A stretch of 64,000 nucleotides of DNA, from positions 17,691 to 81,690 of the forward strand of contig CAMDDZ010000015.1 in assembly GCA_945893145.1 (NCBI GenBank), written 5' to 3'. The position numbers and the translations under genes are program-made. Positions 1-9,410 of the stretch are shown here, in pieces; the stretch's first letter is position 1, and the number at the start of each line of letters is the position of its first letter. Origin of the DNA: Rhodoplanes serenus (GTDB lineage Bacteria > Pseudomonadota > Alphaproteobacteria > Rhizobiales > Xanthobacteraceae). The notes beneath the pieces were generated by a model. The model had not been told where the DNA came from. It saw only the letters and a list, made by a program, of their open reading frames with translations, and did no database searches.

Positions 1-1
1 T

Positions 2-1381
2 GAGATCGTCGATCTGCAGCAGGGCGACTACGAAGAGATGGACCAGCTCGCTATCGCCAAGCCGCTCTGCAAGGCGGCGTTCCGCGTGCTGCATGCCGCC
101 GACATCGGCATCGGTGTGGCGCGCGCCATCCGCGCGGCGGTTTCGGGGCGTCCGGGCGGCGTCTATCTCGATCTGCCGGCCAAGCTGTTCGGCCAGGTCA
201 TGAACGCCGACGCCGGCCGCAAGTCGCTGGTCAAGGTGATCGATCCGGCGCCGGCGCAGATTCCGGCGCCGGATGCCATCAAGCGCGCGCTCGATGTGCT
301 GAAGGGCGCCAAGCGCCCGCTGATCATCCTCGGCAAGGGCGCGGCCTACGCGCAGGCCGATGACGCGGTGCGCAGCTTCGTCGAGAAGAGCGGCGTGCCG
401 TTCCTGCCGATGAGCATGGCGAAGGGGCTGCTGCCCGACACGCATCCGCAGTGCGCGGGCGCGGCGCGCTCGACCGTGCTGCAGCAATCCGACGTTGTGA
501 TGATGATCGGTGCGCGCCTCAATTGGCTGCTCTCGCACGGCAAGGGCAAGACCTGGGGCGAAGCGCCGAAGAAGTTCATCCAGGTCGACATCGAGCCGAA
601 GGAAATGGACTCCAACGTCGAGATCGCGGCACCGGTGGTCGGCGACATCGGGTCCTGCCTCACCGCGCTGCTCAACGGCATGGGCGGCAACTGGCCTGCG
701 CCGCCCGCGGACTGGGTCAACACCGTCGTGTCGAAGCGCGACGAGAATGTCGCCAAGATGGCGCCACGACTGATGAACAACAATTCTCCGATGGACTATC
801 ACGGCGCGCTTGGTGTGCTGCGCACCATCGTCAAGGAGCGGCCTGACGCCATCCTGGTCAACGAAGGCGCCAATACGCTCGACCTCGCGCGTGGCATCAT
901 CGACGTCTATCAGCCGCGCAAGCGCATCGACGTCGGCACCTGGGGCGTCATGGGAATCGGCATGGGCTACGCCATCGGCGCGGCCGTCGAGACCGGCAAA
1001 CCGGTACTCGCGGTCGAGGGCGACTCGGCGTTCGGCTTCTCTGGCATGGAGGTCGAGACGATCTGCCGCTACAACCTGCCGGTCTGCATCGTCATCTTCA
1101 ACAACGACGGCATCTACCGCGGCACCGACGTCAACAACGTGGGTGCCGATCCGGCGCCCACCGTGTTCGTCAAGGGCTCGCGCTACGACAAGATGATCGA
1201 GGCGTTCGGTGGCGTCGGCGTCAATGCGACCTCGCCCGATGAGCTGAAGCGCGCCGTGAACGCGGCGATGGATTCCGGCAAGCCGACGCTGATCAATGCC
1301 GTGATCGACCCGAAAGCCGGCAGCGAGAGCGGCCGCATCGGCAATCTCAACCCGCAAAGCGCGCTGACCAAAAAGAAATAG
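2..1381 (+). CDS. oxc: Oxalyl-CoA decarboxylase, 5'-truncated by window edge
   Basis: This enzyme splits oxalyl-CoA into formyl-CoA and CO2 using thiamine diphosphate. The reading frame is open from base 2, before the first ATG at 38, so the N-terminus (roughly 110 residues compared with the usual ~568) lies outside the window. About 459 residues are present: the end of the PYR domain, the central domain and the ThDP-binding domain. The motif around bases 1015-1125 ([20 protein letters not shown] followed by NN) is the GDx..NN ThDP/Mg signature and closely matches Oxalobacter-type enzymes. It ends in a basic tail (TKKK). The next gene encodes formyl-CoA transferase, the partner that regenerates oxalyl-CoA, so the assignment is firm. 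The two genes are separated by a 115-base spacer containing a palindromic repeat. Confidence 0.95.
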   Translation, partial: EIVDLQQGDYEEMDQLAIAKPLCKAAFRVLHAADIGIGVARAIRAAVSGRPGGVYLDLPAKLFGQVMNADAGRKSLVKVIDPAPAQIPAPDAIKRALDVLKGAKRPLIILGKGAAYAQADDAVRSFVEKSGVPFLPMSMAKGLLPDTHPQCAGAARSTVLQQSDVVMMIGARLNWLLSHGKGKTWGEAPKKFIQVDIEPKEMDSNVEIAAPVVGDIGSCLTALLNGMGGNWPAPPADWVNTVVSKRDENVAKMAPRLMNNNSPMDYHGALGVLRTIVKERPDAILVNEGANTLDLARGIIDVYQPRKRIDVGTWGVMGIGMGYAIGAAVETGKPVLAVEGDSAFGFSGMEVETICRYNLPVCIVIFNNDGIYRGTDVNNVGADPAPTVFVKGSRYDKMIEAFGGVGVNATSPDELKRAVNAAMDSGKPTLINAVIDPKAGSESGRIGNLNPQSALTKKK

Positions 1382-1393
1382 AGCAACAACTTG

Positions 1394-1475
1394 CTGTCGT
1401 CCCCGCGAAAGCGGGGACCCAGTAAACACCGAACCGTCATTAAGTACTGGATGCCCGCCTGCGCGGGCATGACAG
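1394..1475. repeat. Dispersed intergenic palindrome (CCCCGCGAAAGCGGGG type)
   Basis: An inverted structure begins CTGTCGTCCCCGCG and ends GCGGGCATGACAG, with an internal hairpin at each end. A longer variant of the same family lies at 4018-4124. Such REP-like elements are common between genes in Hyphomicrobiales. Here it sits between oxc and frc and may form a stem in the shared transcript. Confidence 0.8.
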
Positions 1476-1496
1476 CCGGAACGAGAGGAAACCACG

Positions 1497-2927
1497 ATGG
1501 CAAAGAAGAAAGTGAAAAAGGCGAAAGCCAAAACCAAGGCGGCCGCGAAGAAGGTCGTGAAGTTGAAGGCGAAGAAGCCGGCAGCCAAGAAGGCTGTGGC
1601 AAACGGTCTGCCGCGTCCAAGCGGCAAGCCGTTCGGTCAGGCCGGCAAGGCGCTCGATGGCGTGAAAATTCTCGACTTCACCCACGTGCAGTCGGGTCCG
1701 ACCTGCACGCAGCTGCTGGCCTGGCTTGGCGCCGACTGCATCAAGGTCGAGCGGCCGGGCGTCGGCGACATCACGCGCACGCAATTGCGCGACGTCAAAG
1801 GCGCGGACTCGCTCTATTTCACGATGCTCAACCACAACAAGCGGTCGATCACGATCGACAGCAAGCATGCCACCGGCAAGCAAATCCTCGACCGGCTGAT
1901 CAAGCACTGCGACGTGCTGGTCGAGAACTTCGCGCCCGGCGCGCTGGATCGCATGGGGCTGACCTGGGAGTACATCCACAAACTCAATCCGCGCATGATC
2001 GTGGCGTCGGTCAAAGGCTTCGGCCCCGGCCCCTACGAGGAGTGCAAGGTTTACGAGAACGTCGCGCAATGCACCGGCGGCTCGGCGTCCACCACGGGCT
2101 TTCGCGATGGTCCGCCGCTCGTCACCGGCGCGCAGATCGGCGATAGCGGCACCGGATTGCACCTCGCGCTCGGTATCGTGTCGGCGCTCTATCAGCGCAA
2201 CCGCACCGGCCGCGGCCAGCGGGTGCTGTGCGCGATGCAGGACGGCGTGCTCAATCTCGCGCGCGTCAAGCTGCGTGACCAGCAGCGGCTCAAGCATGGT
2301 CCGCTGACCGAATTCAGCCAGTACGGTGAGGGCATTCCGTTCGGCGAAGCGACGCCGCGCGCCGGCAACGACAGCGGTGGCGGCCAGCCCGGCTGGATTC
2401 TGAAGTGCAAGGGCTGGGAAACCGATCCGAACGCCTACATCTATTTCATCACGCAGGCGCCGGTGTGGGAGGCGATCTGCGATCTGATCGGCAAGCCGGA
2501 ATGGAAGACCGATCCGGATTACGCCAAGCCGCCGGCGCGGCTGCCGCGGCTCAAGGCGATCTTCGCCACCATCGAAGAGTGGACCATGACCAAGACCAAG
2601 TTCGAGGTCATGGACCTGTGCAATGCTAAGGACATTCCGGTCGGTCCGATCCTGTCGATGAAGGAAATCGCGGAGGAGCCGTCGCTGCGCAAGACCGGCA
2701 CGGTGGTCGAGGTCGATCACCCAACGCGCGGCGCGTATCTGACTGTCGGCAATCCGATTAAGCTGTCGGACTCCATCACCGAGGTGAAGCGCTCGCCGCT
2801 GTTGGGCGAGCACACTGAGGAGATTTTGACCAAGGTGCTCGGCTATTCGGCAAAGGAGCTTGCCGAGATCAAGACGTCGGGCGCGATCACGCCGCCAGAA
2901 AAGCCCGCGAAAGCGGAAGCGGCATAG
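1497..2927 (+). CDS. frc: Formyl-CoA:oxalate CoA-transferase with Lys/Ala-rich N-terminal tail
   Basis: A class III CoA-transferase (CaiB/BaiF family) that moves CoA from formyl-CoA to oxalate, feeding the decarboxylase encoded upstream. The conserved body starts near residue 52 ([16 protein letters not shown]). Asp216 in [10 protein letters not shown] corresponds to the catalytic Asp169 of the Oxalobacter enzyme. The flexible glycine loop reads SGGGQPGW instead of GGGGQPGW. At 476 residues it is about 48 longer than the usual 428. The excess is an N-terminal stretch made almost only of Lys, Ala and Val, like a histone H1 tail. The ATG at 1497 has a good AGAGGA ribosome-binding site, so the tail is probably translated. 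A GTG at 1596 would remove most of it. Confidence 0.93.
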   Translation: MAKKKVKKAKAKTKAAAKKVVKLKAKKPAAKKAVANGLPRPSGKPFGQAGKALDGVKILDFTHVQSGPTCTQLLAWLGADCIKVERPGVGDITRTQLRDVKGADSLYFTMLNHNKRSITIDSKHATGKQILDRLIKHCDVLVENFAPGALDRMGLTWEYIHKLNPRMIVASVKGFGPGPYEECKVYENVAQCTGGSASTTGFRDGPPLVTGAQIGDSGTGLHLALGIVSALYQRNRTGRGQRVLCAMQDGVLNLARVKLRDQQRLKHGPLTEFSQYGEGIPFGEATPRAGNDSGGGQPGWILKCKGWETDPNAYIYFITQAPVWEAICDLIGKPEWKTDPDYAKPPARLPRLKAIFATIEEWTMTKTKFEVMDLCNAKDIPVGPILSMKEIAEEPSLRKTGTVVEVDHPTRGAYLTVGNPIKLSDSITEVKRSPLLGEHTEEILTKVLGYSAKELAEIKTSGAITPPEKPAKAEAA

Positions 2928-2940
2928 TTTTCTTTCTTAC

Positions 2941-3054
2941 CTCCCCCGCTTGCGGCGGAGGTCGGCGGGCGAAGCTCGCCGGGAGGGGGCAAGTCGCACT
3001 CATCGTGTGCGGTTTGCCCCCTCCCTAACCCTCCCCCGCAAGCGGGGGAGGGGA
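2941..3054. repeat. Intergenic inverted repeat, CCTCCCCCGC family
   Basis: Two copies of a CTCCCCCGC..GCGG(G)GGAGG hairpin flank a central segment in the spacer between frc and the formyltransferase gene. It resembles the low-complexity palindromes scattered between genes in Bradyrhizobium-like genomes. No promoter can be read with confidence. Confidence 0.65.
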
Positions 3055-3081
3055 CAATCCGAGTTCTGGGAGGAGACGACA

Positions 3082-4011
3082 ATGCGTATCGTGGTCCACG
3101 GCCAGCAGGCCTTCGGCAAGGCGGTGCTGGAGGCGCTGCTCAAGCGCGGCGAGAACGTCGTTGCCGTCTATGTGGCTCCTGAGAAGCCCGGGCAGAAGGC
3201 CGACCCGCTGAAGGAAGCCGCCGTCGCCGCGAAGCTGCCGATCTATCAGCCGGCCTCCTACAAGGATCCGGCGGTTTGGGAGGAGTTCAAGGCGCTCAAG
3301 CCTGATCTCCAGGTTATGGCCTTCGTCACGCTGTTCGTGCCGGAAGAATTCCTCAACATGCCGACCTACGGCTCGATCCAGTACCATCCGTCGCTGCTGC
3401 CAGCCTATCGCGGCGCCAGCGCGATCAACTGGCCGATCATCAAGGGCGAGAGCGAAACCGGCCTGTCGATCTTCTGGCCGGACAACGGGCTCGATACCGG
3501 CGACGTCCTGGTTCAGAAGAAAACGCCGATCTCGAATACCGACACGCTCGGCACGGTTTATTTCGATCGCCTGTTCCCGATGGGCGTCGAGGCCATGCTG
3601 GAAGGCGTCGACCTCGTAAAGGCCGGCAAAGCGCCCCGCATCAAGCAGGATGAATCGAAAGCCACCTACGAAGGCCGCTGCGGCCCCGACAACGCCAAGA
3701 TCGACTGGGGCAAGCCCTGGGAGCAGATCGACCGCCTCATTCGCGGTTGCAATCCGGCGCCGGGCGCTTGGACCACGCTCGACGGCAAGCAACTCAAGAT
3801 TTTCGACGCCAAGCCGCTGCCCGCGAAAGACCCGAAGGGCATCGCCGGCAAGGTCGGAGAAATCGCCGCGGTGGAAGCGGACGGCTTCACCGTGGTCTGC
3901 GCCGATGGGCGCTTCAAGGTTACGCGTGTGCAGCCCGCCGAAGGCAAGAAGATCGAAGCCGGCGAATGGGCGAAGAGCGCCAATCTCGCAGTGAAAGCCC
4001 GATTCTCATGA
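3082..4011 (+). CDS. Formyltransferase, FDH-hydrolase-domain type (10-formyl-THF)
   Basis: A 309-residue stand-alone formyltransferase of the Fmt/ArnA/FDH fold. The segment [19 protein letters not shown] (residues 101-119) followed by [11 protein letters not shown] (131-141) matches the N-terminal hydrolase domain of eukaryotic 10-formyltetrahydrofolate dehydrogenase more closely than methionyl-tRNA formyltransferase. His102 and Asp138 align with that enzyme's catalytic His106 and Asp142. A C-terminal Formyl_trans_C-like domain follows. The ATG at 3082 has a GGGAGGAGACGACA ribosome-binding site; upstream in-frame starts would run into frc and the repeat. It lies between frc and fhs, so the natural substrate is probably 10-formyl-THF. 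Formyl exchange with formyl-CoA is conceivable but only inference. Automatic annotation would probably call it methionyl-tRNA formyltransferase, which I doubt. Confidence 0.85.
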   Translation: MRIVVHGQQAFGKAVLEALLKRGENVVAVYVAPEKPGQKADPLKEAAVAAKLPIYQPASYKDPAVWEEFKALKPDLQVMAFVTLFVPEEFLNMPTYGSIQYHPSLLPAYRGASAINWPIIKGESETGLSIFWPDNGLDTGDVLVQKKTPISNTDTLGTVYFDRLFPMGVEAMLEGVDLVKAGKAPRIKQDESKATYEGRCGPDNAKIDWGKPWEQIDRLIRGCNPAPGAWTTLDGKQLKIFDAKPLPAKDPKGIAGKVGEIAAVEADGFTVVCADGRFKVTRVQPAEGKKIEAGEWAKSANLAVKARFS

Positions 4012-4017
4012 CACTCG

Positions 4018-4124
4018 GCTGTCGTCCCCGCGAAGGCGGGGACCCAGTAGCCACTGCACCATCCGTGTTTACTGGATGTCCGCTCCCCGCCTTCGCGGGG
4101 ACACGCTTCGCGGGCATGACAGCC
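4018..4124. repeat. Dispersed intergenic palindrome, long variant
   Basis: Same family as the element at 1394-1475. It opens with GGCTGTCGTCCCCGCG, ends with GGGCATGACAGCC, and has an extra internal hairpin (CCCCGCCTTCGCGGGG). It occupies nearly all of the spacer before fhs and ends 35 bases before the fhs start codon. Confidence 0.8.
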
Positions 4125-4159
4125 CAAATTCTGCTTCAACATTAACTGGACCAATCCTC

Positions 4160-5857
4160 ATGCCCGCCTCGCAGCACCAAACTCCCAAGTCCGATATCGA
4201 AATCTCCCAGTCCGCCACCAAGCGGCGCATCCTCGACCTCGCCAAGGAAAAGCTCGGCATCGCGCCCGAGAACCTCGATCCCTATGGCCACTACAAGGCC
4301 AAGGTCTCGATGGACTTCGTCAAATCGCTCAAGGACAAAAAGAACGGCAAGCTGATCCTGGTCACCGCGATCTCGCCGACGCCGGCGGGCGAGGGCAAGA
4401 CCACCACCACGGTCGGCCTCACCGACGCGCTCAACCACATCGGCAAGAAGGCGATGCTGTGCCTGCGTGAGCCGTCGCTCGGCCCGTCGTTCGGCGTCAA
4501 GGGTGGCGCCGCCGGCGGCGGCTACGCCCAGGTGATCCCGATGGAGGACATCAACCTCCACTTCACCGGCGACTTCCACGCCATCACGTCGGCGCACAAT
4601 CTGCTGTCGGCGCTGATCGACAACCACATTTACTGGGGCAATGGGCTCGGCCTCGACAGCCGCCGCATTGCCTGGCGCCGCGTCATGGACATGAACGACC
4701 GCGCGCTCCGCGAGATCGTCTGCTCGCTCGGCGGCGTCGCCAACGGCTATCCGCGCGAAGCGGGCTTCGACATCACGGTGGCCTCGGAGGTGATGGCGAT
4801 CTTCTGCCTCGCCACCGATCTGGAAGACCTCAAGAAGCGGCTCGGCAACATTATCGTCGGCTACACCCGTGAGCGTAAGCCGGTGCGCGCCAGCGAGCTC
4901 AAGGCCCACGGCGCGATGGCGGCGCTGCTGAAGGACGCAATTGCGCCAAACCTGGTGCAGACGCTGGAAGGCACGCCAGCCTTCATTCATGGCGGCCCGT
5001 TCGCCAATATCGCTCACGGCTGCAACTCGGTGTCGGCGACGGCGACCGCGCTCAAGCTCGCTGATTACGTGGTGACTGAAGCTGGTTTCGGCGCCGATCT
5101 CGGCGCGGAAAAATTCCTCGACATCAAGTGCCGCAAGGCCGGGCTCAAGCCCGACTGCGTCGTGATCGTCGCCACCATCCGGGCGCTGAAGATGCACGGC
5201 GGCGTCAAGAAAGAGGACCTGAAGAAGGAAAACCTCAAGGCGCTCGAAGTAGGCATGTCCAACCTCCAGCGCCACGTCGAGAACATCAAGAAGTTCAATC
5301 TCCCGGCGGTGGTTTCGATCAACCGCTTCTCGGCCGACACCGACGCCGAGATCGCGCTGGTCAAGGAGAAGTGCAAGGCGCTCGGCGTCGAAGCCTTGAT
5401 GGCGGATCACTGGGCAATGGGTGGAGCGGGCGCAGCCGACGTCGCCAAGGCGGTGGTCAAGACCATTGACGAAGGCAAGGCCAACCTGAAATTCCTCTAT
5501 GACGACGACATGCCGCTGTTCGAAAAGATCCGCACCATCGCCAAGGAAATCTACCGCGCCGACGACGCCACCGCTGACAAGGCGGTGAAGGATCAGCTTA
5601 AGACTTGGGAGGAGATGGGCTTCGGCAAGCTGCCGGTGTGCATCGCCAAGACGCAGTATTCGTTCTCGACCAATCCGGACGCCAAGGGTGCCCCGACCGG
5701 CTTCTCGATCCCGGTCCGCGAAGTTCGTCTCTCCGCTGGCGCCGAGTTTATCGTGGCGATCTGCGGTGAGATCATGACCATGCCGGGCCTGCCGAAGGTG
5801 CCGTCCGCCGACTCGATCGACGTCGGCGCCGACGGCAAAATCGTCGGGCTGTTCTAA
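4160..5857 (+). CDS. fhs: Formate--tetrahydrofolate ligase
   Basis: ATP-dependent ligation of formate to tetrahydrofolate giving 10-formyl-THF, the entry of formate into one-carbon metabolism. The protein has 565 residues, the usual family length. The P-loop TPAGEGKTT is at residues 74-82, followed by the family block [21 protein letters not shown] and the conserved [14 protein letters not shown]. The ATG at 4160 gives the family N-terminus. An in-frame ATG at 4076 lies inside the intergenic palindrome and is unlikely. Its position after oxc-frc-formyltransferase suggests that formate released from formyl-CoA is assimilated through folate, as in methylotroph-like oxalate metabolism. Confidence 0.96.
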   Translation: MPASQHQTPKSDIEISQSATKRRILDLAKEKLGIAPENLDPYGHYKAKVSMDFVKSLKDKKNGKLILVTAISPTPAGEGKTTTTVGLTDALNHIGKKAMLCLREPSLGPSFGVKGGAAGGGYAQVIPMEDINLHFTGDFHAITSAHNLLSALIDNHIYWGNGLGLDSRRIAWRRVMDMNDRALREIVCSLGGVANGYPREAGFDITVASEVMAIFCLATDLEDLKKRLGNIIVGYTRERKPVRASELKAHGAMAALLKDAIAPNLVQTLEGTPAFIHGGPFANIAHGCNSVSATATALKLADYVVTEAGFGADLGAEKFLDIKCRKAGLKPDCVVIVATIRALKMHGGVKKEDLKKENLKALEVGMSNLQRHVENIKKFNLPAVVSINRFSADTDAEIALVKEKCKALGVEALMADHWAMGGAGAADVAKAVVKTIDEGKANLKFLYDDDMPLFEKIRTIAKEIYRADDATADKAVKDQLKTWEEMGFGKLPVCIAKTQYSFSTNPDAKGAPTGFSIPVREVRLSAGAEFIVAICGEIMTMPGLPKVPSADSIDVGADGKIVGLF

Positions 5858-5864
5858 CCATCAG

Positions 5865-5969
5865 GTCATTCCGGGGCGCGCCAAAGGCGCGAACCCGGAA
5901 TCCAGACACGGATTCTAAATTTGCATCTGGATTCCGGGCTCGCTCGCTTCGCGAGCGCCCCGGAATGAC
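5865..5969. repeat. Long inverted repeat, GTCATTCCGGGGCGC family
   Basis: GTCATTCCGGGGCGCG at the left end is mirrored by GCGCCCCGGAATGAC at the right. An inner pair, CCCGGAATCCAGA/TCTGGATTCCGGG, gives a near-continuous hairpin of about 105 bases. This is a well-known Bradyrhizobium-type intergenic element. It lies between fhs and the GST gene. Confidence 0.85.
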
Positions 5970-5996
5970 GGCAGATTCACAAGAAGGAGACAACCC

Positions 5997-6683
5997 ATGC
6001 TCAAGTTCTATTACAGCGGCGCGCCAAACCCGACCAAGGTCGCGCTGTTCCTCGAAGAAACCGGAATGCCTTACGAGGCCATTCCGGTCGACACCCGCAA
6101 GGGCGAGCAGCACAAGCCGGAGTTTCTGGCGATCAATCCGAACGCCAAGCTGCCCGCGATCGTCGACGGCGACGTCACCGTGTTCGATTCGAGCGCAATC
6201 CTGATCTATCTTGCCGAGAAGACTGGCAAGTTCCTGCCGGCCAAGACCGACAAGGCGCGCGGCGAGCTGCTGTCGTGGATGTTCTTCGTGTCGTCCGGCG
6301 TCGGTCCCTACGCGGGCCAGTCGGTGCACTTCCGCGTTTACGCGCCGGAGAAGCTGCCCTACGCCATCAACCGCTACGCCTTCGAATCGCAGCGCCACTT
6401 CGGCATCCTCGACGCACGGCTCGCCAAGCAGAAGTACATGCTGGGCGACACCTACACGATCGTCGATATGAACGTGTGGGGCTGGGCGCGGCTGATCCCG
6501 AACGTGCTGGGCGAGGGCGGCTGGGCCAAGTTCCCAAACCTCAAGCGCATGGTCGATGAGATCAGCGCGCGGCCGGCGGCGCAGAAGGCGATGACGCTGA
6601 AGGACCGCCACAAGTTCAAGGCCGAAATGGATCAGGAAGCGCTCAAGGCGATGTTCCCGCATCTGTCCGAGAAGGTGGCTTAA
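5997..6683 (+). CDS. Glutathione S-transferase family protein
   Basis: A 228-residue cytosolic GST. The thioredoxin-fold N-terminal domain begins MLKFYYSGAPNPTKVALFLEE and contains the cis-proline segment NAKLPAIVDGD and the glutathione-contacting FDSSAILIYLAEK. The helical C-terminal domain follows from about residue 90. The ATG has a strong AAGGAGA ribosome-binding site. The substrate is unknown. It follows fhs on the same strand after a palindromic repeat and ends at a clear terminator, so it may be the last gene of the oxalate/formate unit. Confidence 0.88.
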   Translation: MLKFYYSGAPNPTKVALFLEETGMPYEAIPVDTRKGEQHKPEFLAINPNAKLPAIVDGDVTVFDSSAILIYLAEKTGKFLPAKTDKARGELLSWMFFVSSGVGPYAGQSVHFRVYAPEKLPYAINRYAFESQRHFGILDARLAKQKYMLGDTYTIVDMNVWGWARLIPNVLGEGGWAKFPNLKRMVDEISARPAAQKAMTLKDRHKFKAEMDQEALKAMFPHLSEKVA

Positions 6684-6717
6684 GCCGCGCGGACCGGTTT
6701 CGGCGTACAATCCAAAA

Positions 6718-6747
6718 GAAGCCCCGCCATGCGGGGCTTCTGCTTTT
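6718..6747 (+). terminator. Rho-independent terminator after the GST gene
   Basis: A perfect 10-bp stem GAAGCCCCGC/GCGGGGCTTC with a 3-base loop (6718-6740) is followed by TGCTTTT. It closes the plus-strand oxalate/C1 gene series. Confidence 0.85.
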
Positions 6748-6792
6748 CGGCCCGGCCAGCGCTAAGACGGCACCACCGCAAGGAGACTGACG

Positions 6793-7779
6793 ATGCCCCG
6801 CGCCCTTCGATCCGTCATGCTGGCTGCAATCGCAGCCCTGCTACCGGCACTCGCCCAGGCCCAAACCCAAACTTGGCCGACGCGTCCGGTCACCATGGTG
6901 GTGCCGTTCGCGGCTGGCGGTCCGATGGACACGGTCGGGCGCATCCCGCAATCGCGCTTGAGTGAGGCGCTGGCCCAACAGGTCGTGATTGAGAACGTCG
7001 GCGGCGCCGGCGGCATGACTGGCGCCGCCCGCGTCGCCAAGGCCGCGCCCGACGGCTATCAGTTCGTGCTTGGCAACGTCGGCACCCAGGCCGTCAGCCA
7101 GAGCATCGTCAAGCACCCGCTCTATGATGCGGTGACCGATTTCACGCCGGTCGCGCTGGTCGCCGACCTGTCGCTCGTGCTGGTCGCTCGCAAGGATCTG
7201 CCCGCCGCAAACCTGCAAGAGTTCATCGCCTACGTGAAGGCCAACCAGGACAGGGTGCAGTTCGCGTCGGCTGGGGCGGGCTCCGCGACGCATCTCGGCT
7301 GCGCGCTGCTCAACGCTATCATCGGGGTGAAGGTAACGCATGTGCCTTATCGTGGTGGCGCACCGGCGATGCAGGACCTCGTCGCGGGCCGTGTCGATTA
7401 TCTCTGCGTCGATACGCCGGTCGCGATCCCGCAGATCGAGAGCGGCACCATCAAGGCTATTGCGATTTTGACGCGCGCCCGCTCGGCGAGCCTGCCGCAG
7501 CTCGCCTCGGCGCATGAGCAGGGGCTCATCAATTTCGAGGCGTCGAACTGGGCCGCGCTGTTCCTGCCCAAGGGCACGCCTGCGCCGATCGTAGACAAGC
7601 TTGCCGCCGCAAGCAGCGCCGCGCTCGACAGCCCCGATGTGCAGAAGCGCTTCAAGGACAACGGCATCGATGTTGCCGCGCCCGACCGGCGCAGCCCTGC
7701 CTATCTGTCGAAGTTCCTGGCCGACGAGATAACCAAGTGGGCCGGCGCCTTGAAGGCCGCCGGCATCAGCCCCGAATAG
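6793..7779 (+). CDS. Bug/TctC family periplasmic substrate-binding protein
   Basis: A 328-residue tripartite tricarboxylate receptor-type binding protein. The signal peptide ends near residue 23 (ALAQA). The domain then begins TWPTRPVTMVVPFAAGGPMD, where the PFAAGG loop contacts carboxylate ligands in Bug structures; the FASAGAGSATHLG and VPYRGGAPAMQD blocks are also present. The ribosome-binding site is AAGGAGA. No membrane (TctA/TctB) genes are nearby, as is usual for orphan Bug proteins. The ligand is unknown. It converges on the minus-strand GlcG-like gene, whose stop codon is immediately adjacent. Confidence 0.92.
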   Translation: MPRALRSVMLAAIAALLPALAQAQTQTWPTRPVTMVVPFAAGGPMDTVGRIPQSRLSEALAQQVVIENVGGAGGMTGAARVAKAAPDGYQFVLGNVGTQAVSQSIVKHPLYDAVTDFTPVALVADLSLVLVARKDLPAANLQEFIAYVKANQDRVQFASAGAGSATHLGCALLNAIIGVKVTHVPYRGGAPAMQDLVAGRVDYLCVDTPVAIPQIESGTIKAIAILTRARSASLPQLASAHEQGLINFEASNWAALFLPKGTPAPIVDKLAAASSAALDSPDVQKRFKDNGIDVAAPDRRSPAYLSKFLADEITKWAGALKAAGISPE

Positions 7780-8235
7780 TTACTTCCAGCCGGCTCCGAT
7801 CGATTCCACCCCCGCGCGGGCAATGCGCTCGTCGGTCTGCCAGTCGCCCCCGCTGACCCCGATGCCGCCGATACACTCGCCGCCAACTAGCACCGGCGCG
7901 CCGCCTTCCATCGCGGTCCAGCGCTCCGGCCCGGCCGCAAGCGCAAGACCGATCGCGTGCTGCGCGTCGAGCGGCTGACCGACCGCACCCTGAGCCGACG
8001 TCACGCGCTTGTTGGAGGAGGCGCAGACCGCCTTGGTGGTGGCCGAATGCACGGTGTGGAAGCGCCCGCCGTCCATCCGCTCGACCAGAATAACGTGGCC
8101 GCCGGCATCGACGATGGCGCAGGAAATCGTGATGCCGGCCTCGCGCGCCTTGGCGATGGCGGTCGTCATCATCTGCCGCGCGCCCGCGTTGGTCAGGCGC
8201 TTGCTGTCGGCGATATGGGCAGGATCGTTGCTCAT
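7780..8235 (-). CDS. GlcG/HbpS family (DUF336) protein
   Basis: A 151-residue protein of the GlcG/HbpS family. It shows the typical ISCAIVDAGGHVILVERMDG core followed by the helical segment with KAVCASSNK and the C-terminal GGECIGGIGVSGG. Members bind haem or small ligands or accompany catabolic clusters; no enzymatic role is established. The ATG at 8235 overlaps the TGA of the upstream alpha/beta hydrolase gene (ATGA), which indicates translational coupling. A longer start at 8262 would lie inside that gene. The likely role is accessory to the hydrolase/CMD cluster. Confidence 0.87.
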   Translation of the reverse strand: MSNDPAHIADSKRLTNAGARQMMTTAIAKAREAGITISCAIVDAGGHVILVERMDGGRFHTVHSATTKAVCASSNKRVTSAQGAVGQPLDAQHAIGLALAAGPERWTAMEGGAPVLVGGECIGGIGVSGGDWQTDERIARAGVESIGAGWK

Positions 8236-9398
8236 GCGGGCACGAGCTGGGCTTTGAGCCAATCCACGATGGTGACGGTGATGTGCTCGGCCGGCTGACC
8301 CGGCGTGCGGCCCATGTGATGGCCGTCGGTGTAGATCCGCGCCGACTTCGGGCTGCCGTGCTCCATCAGGAGATAGATGTCCTGCACCGGCGCTTGGTCG
8401 TCGAGCTTGCCGTTGACGCCGAGCAGCGGCGCCGATGGTTTGTCGAGCAGTCCCATGGTCTTGAGCGAAAGTTTTGGCGCGGCCTCCAGAAATTCTTCAA
8501 GCGTCTTCGTTCCCATTGCCCGACCGCGCGCGTCGAGCAGGCTTTGAGCGCCGAACAAATAGGTGCCGCCGCCGGTGGTGAAGGCCGGCACCAGCCATTC
8601 CTTCTGGAAGCCGTAGTGCACGTTGCCGCCGTGGAACACCGCGCCCTTGATGCGGTTCGCCGCTGTGTGCGCCAGCCGTGCCGCCCAGTACCCGCCGAAG
8701 CTGCCGCCCCACACCGCGACGCGGCGGCCGTCGAGGTCGGCGCGCGCCGGCAGATAATCGAGCCAGGCGAAATACGTGCGCTCGGCCGCCGGATCGCCGT
8801 AAAGCACCGGGTTCTCGCCTGAGCCCGGCATGTCGATCGTGAGCGATGCCACGCCGGTTTGCATCACGGTCCTGGCGATGCGAAGCCGGTCTTCCTTCCA
8901 GCCATCGACGCCGCCCCAATGCAGCACCACCGGCGGTGTGGCGACGCCCGGCGGCTTCTGCAAATAGCCGATGAGCTTTTTGGCTTCGAACGGCAGCTCG
9001 ATGATTTCGAGTGGCGGATCGAAGTGCTTCGCGGCCTTGCGGAACATGCGCAGCGAATGCTGGTAGGCCTTAAGTTTCCCGGGCGAATTCGGCGTTGGAT
9101 AGCGGCCGACACGGCAGGCGTCGAACGCGTGCATGTAGGTCTCGGCAAGCTCCGGACCGGGCGCACCGGCCTTGGCGCGTTCGTCGGCCTTGGCCTCATA
9201 GCCGAGGCCGATCTTGCTCCACTCCTCGGCCCAATGGTCCTTGTCGAGATCTCTAAGCGCATCCATGACGCGCTCCGCGTCCTCGCGGCGGATGTCCTCG
9301 AACGGATTGAGCCGGCCGGCGCGGCGCATAAACTCGGCCTTGACCTCGTCCAGCGTGCGCTCGCGCGAGCCCGTCGGCCGCGGTGTCTCGACGTTCAT
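8232..9398 (-). CDS. Alpha/beta hydrolase, FrsA/dihydropseudooxynicotine-hydrolase-like
   Basis: A 388-residue alpha/beta hydrolase. The first ~130 residues form an extended helical cap typical of the FrsA/DUF1100 and 2,6-dihydroxypseudooxynicotine hydrolase group. The core begins at LIGYLQKPPG. The nucleophile elbow is GGSFGGYWAA, the acid is probably in NGKLDDQAP, and the histidine is in DGHHMGR. It is a C-C bond hydrolase or esterase of unknown substrate. It sits 12 bases downstream of the CMD-family gene and overlaps the GlcG-like gene by four bases, so the three form a tight minus-strand operon. Confidence 0.88.
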   Translation of the reverse strand: MNVETPRPTGSRERTLDEVKAEFMRRAGRLNPFEDIRREDAERVMDALRDLDKDHWAEEWSKIGLGYEAKADERAKAGAPGPELAETYMHAFDACRVGRYPTPNSPGKLKAYQHSLRMFRKAAKHFDPPLEIIELPFEAKKLIGYLQKPPGVATPPVVLHWGGVDGWKEDRLRIARTVMQTGVASLTIDMPGSGENPVLYGDPAAERTYFAWLDYLPARADLDGRRVAVWGGSFGGYWAARLAHTAANRIKGAVFHGGNVHYGFQKEWLVPAFTTGGGTYLFGAQSLLDARGRAMGTKTLEEFLEAAPKLSLKTMGLLDKPSAPLLGVNGKLDDQAPVQDIYLLMEHGSPKSARIYTDGHHMGRTPGQPAEHITVTIVDWLKAQLVPA

Positions 9399-9410
9399 GG
9401 CGCGCTCCCT

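Noticed and set aside
2860-3081. N-terminal extension of the formyltransferase frame
   Set aside because: It overlaps the frc 3' end and translates the intergenic palindrome. The ATG at 3082 has a proper ribosome-binding site.
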